From NCBI GenBank assembly GCA_016929205.1, contig JAFGJF010000529.1, positions 1 through 13,974 of the forward strand: a DNA stretch of 13,974 nt, read 5' to 3'. The notes under the pieces were generated by a model. That model had not been told where the DNA came from, made no database searches, and saw only the letters and a list, made by a program, of their open reading frames with translations. The DNA is from Anaerolineae bacterium (lineage in GTDB: Bacteria; Chloroflexota; Anaerolineae; JAFGEY01). The stretch's first letter is position 1. Each line of letters begins with the position of its first letter. Made by a program: the position numbers and the translations under genes. Of this stretch, positions 6,690 to 12,950 are shown piece after piece.

Positions 6690-7231
6690 TCAAACTCCTT
6701 GCGCAGACGTGCTGCGTGGAAAAGGGCGATCACGCTCATGCTGTCCATAATCTCGCAGTCGATGACCATCCGTAACGCTTTGGCAAAGGAAAACGCAGCA
6801 ATCTCGATAAACTCTGTTTCATCAGGAGGACGCCGCGCCGGAGCAAGGTTATGCCCAATGTACAGATGAGCCGTCTCTCGGCAAATGGACTTGGAAGTGT
6901 AATAGCTGCTGACCCGGGTCAACTGTCCGGCCCGGTATCCTATCTCTTCCTCGAGTTCCCGTTGGGCCGCATCTTGAAGCGATTCGCCCTCCTTGACACC
7001 GCCGGTCGGGATCTCCCACCGCGCATCTTGCTGGACGTAGCGATATTGGCGGACCAAAAGAATCCGGTCGTCATCCAGAAAGGGCACCACGCCCACGCAG
7101 TCGCCAAATGTAACGACACCATAGAGAGTCGTGCGCCCGTTGGGCATCTCGGCGATGTCCTCTCGCAGACTCATCCACGGATTCTGATAGATGGGCCGAC
7201 TGCTGACGGTCTTCCAGGGTTTGTGGTCCAT
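6686..7231 (-). CDS. Nudix hydrolase, ADP-ribose pyrophosphatase type
   Basis: A 181-residue Nudix protein. The complete Nudix box spans residues 77-99: G77, E83, then RELEEEIG at 91-98, with all metal-binding glutamates present. The segment before it, RQYRYVQQDARWEIPTGG (61-78), is typical of ADP-ribose/nucleotide-sugar pyrophosphatases (the NudF-like group), which split ADP-ribose or NDP-sugars into a nucleoside monophosphate and a sugar phosphate. Length fits the family. The ATG at 7231 is chosen because GGGAG lies five bases upstream; a TTG four codons earlier overlaps that site. It starts 16 bases after the second radical SAM gene's stop, and its own stop overlaps the GT2 start. In this setting it could hydrolyse a nucleotide sugar used or avoided by the pathway (inference), or simply be housekeeping. 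Confidence 0.9.
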   Translation of the reverse strand: MDHKPWKTVSSRPIYQNPWMSLREDIAEMPNGRTTLYGVVTFGDCVGVVPFLDDDRILLVRQYRYVQQDARWEIPTGGVKEGESLQDAAQRELEEEIGYRAGQLTRVSSYYTSKSICRETAHLYIGHNLAPARRPPDETEFIEIAAFSFAKALRMVIDCEIMDSMSVIALFHAARLRKEFE

Positions 7232-7236
7232 AGCGT

Positions 7237-7241
7237 CTCCC
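7237..7241 (-). promoter_or_regulatory. ribosome binding site deciding the Nudix start
   Basis: GGGAG on the minus strand is five bases before the ATG at 7231. It favours that ATG over the in-frame TTG at 7243, which would sit on top of the site. Confidence 0.65.
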
Positions 7242-7247
7242 AAATCG

Positions 7248-8231
7248 TCACACCACGATCGTCGTACACACGTTTTTGCCTCGGGGCAGATCCTTCAGCG
7301 GAGCCATCTCTACCTCCAGGTGGATCTCATCCCCCCGCACCCAAGGGCAATATTCATCATGGCGGTTCAGTTGGCCCGTCAAGGCTCGACGGCTGGCACA
7401 GCCCCCCTGACAAGGACAATCCTTCGCCGATCCAGGCACCTGACGCGCAAGCTGGAATTCGGACGTATCCAGGATTTTTTCGCCCAAACGAGGTACGTCG
7501 GCGATGGTCAGAGTCCCGCCGGGCCAATACACACAGGGAATGACCCGGCCCTGAGGCGTAAAGCGAATGCTATGACTGCCACACGGCGAAAAAACAGGGG
7601 TTTGCCCCAGAACAGCCTTTACCACGGGCTCGCTGCAGCTCACGAGCTGGCCCAAACTAAAAAGCCCCCGGTACCCTTGCCAAAACTGCTCGTAGCTTAG
7701 TCTAAAGCTGTCAGTTTGGACCGGTTGGTAGACGTTGACTCGCAGGTTCGTTCCCACCGAGCGCGCCAATCCGACCATCTGGCTCATCTTGTCATAGTTA
7801 GTGCTCATCATCGTAGCCAGAATAGAAACCTCGATCCCCAGTTTCCGGCACCGTTCTATGGCCATATGGACAGCCTGCCAGTTGCCCCGTCCTCGGAAAA
7901 TATCCTGCTCTTGCTCGGTCGGAAAATCGATCGAGACCTCCACATCGTGAAACGCGCGCAGGTATTCATCGGGGATCGTATTCAGGCTGTAACCGTTGGA
8001 GGCCATCGTCAACTTGATGCCCTGATCGCGCAGATACGATACAATCTCTAGGAACTGAGGGTGCAGGCTGTTCTCACCTGTGCCCATTCCCATCGCATCG
8101 ACGGGAAGATACTGGCAAATCGTCTTGATTTCGGCCAACGCAAGCTGGTAAATTTGGTCTGTAGGACGGTAACAATGAGCGCAGTTCAGATTGCAGTCGT
8201 TGGTTAATCCAATGCCAACAGAAAATCCCAT
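7248..8231 (-). CDS. radical SAM/SPASM protein (327 residues)
   Basis: A radical SAM enzyme with CNLNCAHCY (C13, C17, C20) very near the N-terminus and MGTGENSLHPQF (49-60) in place of the usual GGEP motif. LTMASNGYSL (74-83) and VEVSIDFPTEQEQD (97-110) mark the expected barrel strands. The C-terminus is SPASM-like: C217, G228-x4-C233, then C272, C274 and C278 in CPCQGGC, and C295. This could hold one or two auxiliary Fe-S clusters. It resembles the MoaA/PqqE-type broad family, and the substrate is unknown. It differs clearly from the other radical SAM protein in the operon (4977-6002), with different N-terminus and cysteine spacing, so the two are not a recent duplication. The ATG at 8231 has purine-rich AGGGGCCAGGA upstream. 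The methyltransferase gene ends 44 bases before it. Confidence 0.88.
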   Translation of the reverse strand: MGFSVGIGLTNDCNLNCAHCYRPTDQIYQLALAEIKTICQYLPVDAMGMGTGENSLHPQFLEIVSYLRDQGIKLTMASNGYSLNTIPDEYLRAFHDVEVSIDFPTEQEQDIFRGRGNWQAVHMAIERCRKLGIEVSILATMMSTNYDKMSQMVGLARSVGTNLRVNVYQPVQTDSFRLSYEQFWQGYRGLFSLGQLVSCSEPVVKAVLGQTPVFSPCGSHSIRFTPQGRVIPCVYWPGGTLTIADVPRLGEKILDTSEFQLARQVPGSAKDCPCQGGCASRRALTGQLNRHDEYCPWVRGDEIHLEVEMAPLKDLPRGKNVCTTIVV

Positions 8232-8275
8232 ATTCCTGGCCCCTTTTTAGCTAGACGGTATGGTAATGATTTTTC

Positions 8276-9121
8276 TTACGCCGGTTTCGTCTTGATTCCG
8301 ACGAGATGGTTATATCGAGCAATCAGCTTGTAGGGAAAAAGAGCGCTGGCAGCGGTCTCTAGTGCCAACAAACGCGCATAAAAAACCGGATCGGCCAGTT
8401 CCTCGACAGGCACATAGTCGGCAAAAATGCGGATGCCGTACTCGTCTACGGCGTGTATACCTGACCGGGCTACAGCCTCTTTTATGCTTTCTGTCGTAAA
8501 AGTACGGCGAGGCAGACCAAAAAGGTCCGCCGTGGAGACTTGCTCACTCAAGGCCAAGCGCGCCTTTTCCAGATCTTTTTTGGCCAATGCCCAGCGCAAG
8601 GGAGCGGCAAAAGGGTTGACAAACAAAAGAGAAAGCAGCCCACCAGGCCGGAGCACAGTGCTCAGACCCTGGAGAATCTCCCAAGGCTCAGAGACATACT
8701 CTAGGAGGGTGTGACACAGGATCAGGTCAAAGTGATCGGGGCTAAAAAGACTGGGGATGTCTTGAGCAGATGCATGGCAAAAATCGATGCGATCGATCAA
8801 GGAAAAATCGAGTTGCCTGGCCTTTTGCCGAGCCGTAGCCAGCATCTGGGCTGAAAAATCCAAGAGCCAGACTCGGTGTCCCTGTTTCGCCAAGGGCAGT
8901 GCATAACTCCCCGTCCCGCCCCCCACATCCAAGACATTCCAAGCACGAAAGGGTGAATCCAGATACTGTGTCAAATGGGACATGGTCAGATCTTGTCGCA
9001 GCCGCCCCAGAGGTGTGTTTGTGTAATCGTCCCAGGCGCTGACTTGCGCGTCAAAAGCAGCGCGCGATTCGGCCGCATTATCGCTGGAATTGCCGAATCC
9101 AGGAGACCTTTCAACCACCAT
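8276..9121 (-). CDS. class I SAM-dependent methyltransferase, CmoM/SmtA-like
   Basis: A 281-residue Rossmann-fold methyltransferase. Motif I is VLDVGGGTGSYALPLA (63-78), followed by VWLLDFSAQMLATAR (84-98), CHASAQDIPSLF (115-126), FDLILCHTLLEYV (131-143) and VLRPGGLLSLLFVNP (156-170). From memory, the order and wording of these motifs, together with GRLRQDL (39-45) and YGIRIFADYVP (228-238), closely resemble E. coli CmoM. CmoM methylates carboxymethoxyuridine at the tRNA wobble position. The resemblance is by eye, and the family has many divergent members, so a small-molecule or lipid substrate is also possible. No CmoA or CmoB is in the window. This is the first gene of the leftward operon: a strong promoter lies 51-79 bases upstream of its ATG, with GGGTCGGGG before the start as a mediocre ribosome site. 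Confidence 0.82.
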   Translation of the reverse strand: MVVERSPGFGNSSDNAAESRAAFDAQVSAWDDYTNTPLGRLRQDLTMSHLTQYLDSPFRAWNVLDVGGGTGSYALPLAKQGHRVWLLDFSAQMLATARQKARQLDFSLIDRIDFCHASAQDIPSLFSPDHFDLILCHTLLEYVSEPWEILQGLSTVLRPGGLLSLLFVNPFAAPLRWALAKKDLEKARLALSEQVSTADLFGLPRRTFTTESIKEAVARSGIHAVDEYGIRIFADYVPVEELADPVFYARLLALETAASALFPYKLIARYNHLVGIKTKPA

Positions 9122-9171
9122 TCCCCGACCCTACTTCTATACTATCTGGTTCTGTATAAATGATGGTTTTG

Positions 9172-9200
9172 ATTATAGCATGCCCTATCCTGAGAAGCAA
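9172..9200 (-). promoter_or_regulatory. sigma70-type promoter of the leftward operon
   Basis: On the minus strand, TTGCTT (9195-9200) and a perfect TATAAT (9172-9177) are separated by 17 bases. TG stands one base before the -10 box (TGCTATAAT), an extended -10. The expected transcript start is near 9165, giving a leader of about 44 bases before the methyltransferase ATG. This is the only clear promoter seen for the nine minus-strand genes. Confidence 0.65.
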
Positions 9201-9257
9201 ACAAGTTGATCCCAAAGCTGCCCAACGAGATGGTGATCCCATTCCCCCGTTTGGTTT

Positions 9258-9286
9258 TTGCTAAAAACCCCCACTTGTGCTAGAAT
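9258..9286 (+). promoter_or_regulatory. sigma70-type promoter of the rightward unit
   Basis: TTGCTA (9258-9263), 17 bases, then TAGAAT (9281-9286), again with TG one base before the -10 box. The predicted start is near 9293, about 30 bases before the small-protein start at 9324. It lies back-to-back with the leftward promoter, with about 57 bases between the two -35 boxes. Confidence 0.6.
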
Positions 9287-9306
9287 AATTGTTTCCAGGC
9301 TGTCTG

Positions 9307-9318
9307 AAGGAGGAGAGG
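9307..9318 (+). promoter_or_regulatory. strong purine-rich ribosome binding site
   Basis: AAGGAGGAGAGG lies 5-16 bases before the GTG at 9324. It is the best Shine-Dalgarno match in the window and is the main reason to accept a small gene here. Confidence 0.55.
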
Positions 9319-9323
9319 TCAAC

Positions 9324-9524
9324 GTGTGCCGGCACACACTGCGGCCCCTGGATGCTCTTCCGCTTGGGCGGATTCAGTTTTCGGATGCGAATGATCCCGA
9401 ACCAGACCAACCTTTAGCGGAGGATACGGGCCCGACCGATAAAAAGAAGGCACGAAATACGGACTGTTTTTTTTGTGGGGCGGGCATAAAAATGGAAAGG
9501 AGCAGAACTAAAGCTCATGAGTAG
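9324..9524 (+). CDS. hypothetical small Cys-containing protein, coupled to the glycosidase gene
   Basis: A 66-residue reading frame beginning at GTG (VCRHTLRPLDALP) and ending RTKAHE. It is not recognised as a known family. Visible features: an early Cys-Arg-His, an acidic middle (FSDANDPEPDQPLAEDTG), then a basic tail with CFFCG (CX2C, residues 49-53), reminiscent of half a zinc ribbon. Support for reality: a predicted promoter 38 bases upstream, a very strong ribosome site, and a stop that overlaps the next ATG by eight bases (ATGAGTAG), which suggests translational coupling. A longer version from TTG at 9258 is unlikely because it would begin inside the promoter. It could be a small regulatory or Zn-binding protein, or a leader peptide controlling the large gene. 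Without homologues it remains tentative. Confidence 0.45.
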   Translation: MCRHTLRPLDALPLGRIQFSDANDPEPDQPLAEDTGPTDKKKARNTDCFFCGAGIKMERSRTKAHE

Positions 9525-12500
9525 TCAAGAAATACAAATAGATCAGCCCAAACGTGGCTTTATGAAAAGCCGCCTAGGCGCCCTGATCATCAATCTTGTT
9601 CTCATCGCCGTCATTGTTACGAGTGCATTATGGCTTCCTCCAATCTCTTTGGGAAAGCGTGTCGTGGAGGGGGGATATGCTACATTGGGAGAAGACTATT
9701 GGTCTGTAATGGACCCGGATGGCACCCAGTTTACGGTCTTGCCAGAGGGTATGCGTGGGCGTTTGAAAGCCAAACTCTCATCGATACCTCGTTCCGATTT
9801 TCTGGAAGGCACGGCGGACGAAGATCTGGTCGACGCTGCCGCCGCCGCACCAACCTACCTCGATATCAAGAGCCCTGTTTACCGCCTTGCGTTGCGCGGC
9901 GACTTACCAACCGCGGCAATCCTGACCGTTCCTATTCCCAATGATTCACTTCCCTATGAAACGCTTGATATGTATGGATGGACGGGAAGCGGATGGACGT
10001 GGCTGCCCAGCCGCGTGATCGCCGAAGAAGACGTCGTCATTGCCGAATTGGACAATCTGACAGAGCAACTTGATTTTGTCGTGGCCCAGACACGCATTCT
10101 ACCCCCTGTCATCTCGGCAGACCTGACAGACGCGTCCGTGCCAGAAGCAGCCGAAGGCGTGATTGTTGAACTCAACCCGCGCACCTTTGTTTTGGGCGAT
10201 GATGGACAGATCCTCGGTACTCCCCAAATCGAACTCAACAGTGACGCGCCCTTTGACATCGTGCCAATCCTGTCAAACTGGCAAGAAGGTGAGGCGATTC
10301 GCAATGACCTGGTCGACAATCTGCTGATCGACGCAACGCTGCGCCAGGCACACATCAATGCCATCGTCCAGGCCGTCACCACAAATGCCTATTCAGGCAT
10401 CGAACTTGACTACCGTGCCATCAACCCCGTCTTGCGCGGTGCGTTCAATGAATTTGCCACCCTGCTGGCGAACGAACTGCACCAACAAGGGAAAACGTTG
10501 GGCGTGCGTGTCGAATACCCGCGACAGATCGCATACGATCAGTGGGATACCGGGGTTTTCGATTGGGATGCCCTGGGCAAGTCTGTAGACGTGATCAAGA
10601 TTCCCAGCATTCCCGATCCACAGGCCTACGTGCCGGGCGGTATGATGGATCAGTTGATCGATTGGGCGACCAGCCGCATTCACCGCCACAAATTGCAATT
10701 TATACTCTCTACGCGCAGCGTAGACAGAAAAGGCAGCAACCCGTTATACGTCACCTATGCGGAAGCGATGGCGCCATTCGCCAACGTGATCATTGAGGGT
10801 GGACGAGAGGCCGTCAACGCTGGCGAACACGTTGTCTTTGCGCTGACAACAGGAGACGGCGGCTCCAGCATTATGTACGATGAGGGTGCGCATACCTACT
10901 GGTTCCGCTATCACGACGATCGCGGCCAAGAGCACACCGTCTGGCTCGAAAACGCGGCCAGCATCGCATACAAGCTCAAGCGCATTGCCCTGTACAATTT
11001 GCACGGTGTGTCCTTCCAGAACCTTTTTGACGATGGCAACGACGAGCAAGTGTGGCAGGTGATCCACGAATACCACACCCTGACCATTCCTGAAATGACC
11101 GACCAGTTCTCTGTCGTGTGGACGATCACCGATCAAGAAGGTAATGTCGTTGACCAGTTGACCACGTCACTCGCCGAGCCGCAACTAGGTTGGGCAACGC
11201 CCAAGGATACCGGCACATACCAGATCGTCGCGGCTGTCTCTTCTGACCTTGGCAAAACCACGACGGTGGAAGGCCGGACCGAGCTGCTGGTCGGCGAAGG
11301 CATTGTGCCACCGGAGCCGGAACCAACCAAAACACCTGAGACAGAAAAGGACCCAACGCCGACCCCGGAGCCGGACCCAACGTCGACCCCGGAGCCGGAC
11401 CCAACGCCGACCCCAGAACCAACCAAGGTCGAGACCAATCAAACCGCGACAGTTACCAGCAATGTGCTCAACCTGCGTAGCGGCCCCGGCACGAACTTTG
11501 CCAGACTGGGCCAGGTGCGCCAAGGTGACGCACTTTCAATCTTGGGCAAAAACGACGCCGGCACCTGGATCAAGATCGTCACGCCGGACGGCACGGAAGC
11601 CTGGATCAGCCTGGACTATGTGACGCTCAGTGTCGCGATCGCCCAGATCGCGCAAACTGAGGCACCAACGGTGCCTACGCCGGCACCACAGCCAACCAAA
11701 GCGGCAAGCAACACCACCACCAGTTCTGGCGGATCCGCACCACCGCCCAGCAACACCGGCTTTGGCTATGGCGTTCAGGTACACGCACCCAACGGTTCAG
11801 CCCAAGTAATGCAAATGATCAATGGCTTGGGCTTTGGCTGGCTCAAACAGCAGGTCCGCTGGCAGCATACCGAGGGCGCCAAGGGGGATTACGGCTTTAA
11901 GAGCCTGGATACCCTCGTCGATCAAGCCAGGTCAAGCGGAATCAATGTCATGTTTAGCGTCGTTGCCGCGCCGATGTGGGCGCGCGGTGGCAAGACCGGC
12001 GACGGCCCACCTGACAACTATCAAGATTTTTACGACTTTATGGGCGCGCTGGCCGCTCACTTTAAAGGCCGTGTGGGCGCTTATGAGGTCTGGAACGAGC
12101 AGAACCTGAAACGCGAGTGGGAAGGTGCGCCGCTAAGTGCCGCTGACTATGTCCGCTTGCTCAAGGGTGCTTACCAGGCGATCAAGGCTGCCGACCCCAA
12201 TGCCAAGGTGATCAGCGGCGCGATGACGCCCACCGGCATCAATGACGGGCAATGGGCCATCGACGACCGCACCTATCTGCAACAGATGTACAACGCCGGG
12301 CTCAAGTTCTATTGTGACGCAGTTGGTGCGCATCCCAGCGGCTACGCGAACCCGCCTGACATCTACTATAGAGGTGGTGATTTCGACCCGACCCGTGGCT
12401 ACGACGATCACCCCAGCTTTTTCTTCAACAACACTATGGTGGATTACTATAACATTATGGCAGCAAACGGGGATGGAAACAAACGCGTCTGGGCGACCGA

Positions 12501-12771
12501 GTTTGGCTGGGCAACAACCGATGGGATGGGTGTTGGCCCCAGCCCAGGCTACGAGTTTTCGCAGGATATCAACCAGCAGCAGCAAGCTGACTATATCGTG
12601 CGTGCTTATACCTGGTCAAAAAGCTGGGGACACGCAGGCGTCATGTTCTTGTGGAATCTCAATTTCTGGCCTACCGTCGGCGCAGCAAACGAAATGGCCA
12701 AATACGGCATTGTGCGCGGCGACTGGTCGCCAAGACCGGCCTACACTGCACTGCAAAATATGCCCAAGTAA
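9517..12771 (+). CDS. membrane-anchored multidomain glycosidase: GH18-like domain, SH3b, GH39-like barrel
   Basis: A 1084-residue surface protein. A transmembrane anchor (about 21-41) is preceded by a basic stretch. Residues 45-200 form a beta-rich region. Residues 215-525 resemble spore-germination type GH18 barrels, but the catalytic motif reads SGIELDYR (293-300), with Arg where the catalytic Glu should be. An Ig-like segment (about 528-592) leads to a P/T/E linker (598-637). Next is an SH3b domain (about 640-705, LNLRSGPGTNFARLGQV), often used for cell-wall or glycan binding. A second linker leads to a clan GH-A barrel (747-1084) resembling GH39: acid/base E861 in EVWNEQN and nucleophile E995 in WATEFGW are both present. 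It probably binds and cleaves a surface or extracellular polysaccharide. AAAGGAG lies 14 bases before the ATG, a long spacing; translation may depend on the overlapping small frame. A terminator hairpin follows. Confidence 0.88.
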   Translation: MSSQEIQIDQPKRGFMKSRLGALIINLVLIAVIVTSALWLPPISLGKRVVEGGYATLGEDYWSVMDPDGTQFTVLPEGMRGRLKAKLSSIPRSDFLEGTADEDLVDAAAAAPTYLDIKSPVYRLALRGDLPTAAILTVPIPNDSLPYETLDMYGWTGSGWTWLPSRVIAEEDVVIAELDNLTEQLDFVVAQTRILPPVISADLTDASVPEAAEGVIVELNPRTFVLGDDGQILGTPQIELNSDAPFDIVPILSNWQEGEAIRNDLVDNLLIDATLRQAHINAIVQAVTTNAYSGIELDYRAINPVLRGAFNEFATLLANELHQQGKTLGVRVEYPRQIAYDQWDTGVFDWDALGKSVDVIKIPSIPDPQAYVPGGMMDQLIDWATSRIHRHKLQFILSTRSVDRKGSNPLYVTYAEAMAPFANVIIEGGREAVNAGEHVVFALTTGDGGSSIMYDEGAHTYWFRYHDDRGQEHTVWLENAASIAYKLKRIALYNLHGVSFQNLFDDGNDEQVWQVIHEYHTLTIPEMTDQFSVVWTITDQEGNVVDQLTTSLAEPQLGWATPKDTGTYQIVAAVSSDLGKTTTVEGRTELLVGEGIVPPEPEPTKTPETEKDPTPTPEPDPTSTPEPDPTPTPEPTKVETNQTATVTSNVLNLRSGPGTNFARLGQVRQGDALSILGKNDAGTWIKIVTPDGTEAWISLDYVTLSVAIAQIAQTEAPTVPTPAPQPTKAASNTTTSSGGSAPPPSNTGFGYGVQVHAPNGSAQVMQMINGLGFGWLKQQVRWQHTEGAKGDYGFKSLDTLVDQARSSGINVMFSVVAAPMWARGGKTGDGPPDNYQDFYDFMGALAAHFKGRVGAYEVWNEQNLKREWEGAPLSAADYVRLLKGAYQAIKAADPNAKVISGAMTPTGINDGQWAIDDRTYLQQMYNAGLKFYCDAVGAHPSGYANPPDIYYRGGDFDPTRGYDDHPSFFFNNTMVDYYNIMAANGDGNKRVWATEFGWATTDGMGVGPSPGYEFSQDINQQQQADYIVRAYTWSKSWGHAGVMFLWNLNFWPTVGAANEMAKYGIVRGDWSPRPAYTALQNMPK
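11353..11424 (+). repeat. three tandem 24-bp units encoding a Pro/Thr/Glu linker
   Basis: Three in-frame 24-base units encode PTPTPEPD, PTSTPEPD and PTPTPEPT. The first two differ by a single base; the third has drifted at its end. They form the core of the linker between the GH18-like/Ig-like part and the SH3b domain, and could expand or contract by slippage. Confidence 0.8.
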
Positions 12772-12793
12772 GGACATCGTTTATCCAAATGAC

Positions 12794-12830
12794 AAGAGCA
12801 TGAACCAAGGTTCATGCTCTTTGTTGTATT
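12794..12830 (+). terminator. intrinsic terminator after the large glycosidase gene
   Basis: Perfect 13-bp stem: AAGAGCATGAACC (12794-12806), loop AA, then GGTTCATGCTCTT (12809-12821), followed by the T-rich TTTGTTGTATT. It starts 22 bases after the stop codon. The T-run is interrupted, so termination may be partial. Confidence 0.7.
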
Positions 12831-12866
12831 ACGAGCTTGGCTTCTCAATGACTTGGATTCATCGAT

Positions 12867-12901
12867 AAGAAACCAGGTTTTTGACAAAAACCTGGTTTCT
12901 T
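12867..12901. repeat. perfect 16-bp inverted repeat, possible second terminator or dispersed repeat
   Basis: AAGAAACCAGGTTTTT (12867-12882), loop GAC, then AAAAACCTGGTTTCTT (12886-12901). The stem is perfect. Because each arm carries T and A runs, it could act as a terminator in either direction, but it sits 45 bases beyond the first terminator and 49 bases before the next gene. It shares a 14-base core, with one mismatch, with the palindrome at 2287-2336. Confidence 0.7.
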
Positions 12902-12950
12902 TCCCTTGATCACTGAAAAGAGCCAAGCAAGCGACTTTTGAGGGAAATCA

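Noticed and set aside
6851..7543. Open frame of 230 codons on the plus strand
   Set aside because: Spans parts of two well-supported minus-strand genes (Nudix and radical SAM) and shows no motif of its own.
9258..9323. N-terminal extension of the small protein to a TTG start
   Set aside because: The TTG lies in the -35 box of the predicted promoter, so it could not be on the transcript. The GTG at 9324 has the strong ribosome site.
11353..11424. CRISPR-like or minisatellite array
   Set aside because: The three 24-base units are contiguous, in frame and encode a linker. There are no spacers.
12772..12950. Promoter for the second GH gene
   Set aside because: I looked for -35/-10 pairs with 16-18 base spacing and found none convincing, so none is called. 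The gap holds two hairpins and no small gene.
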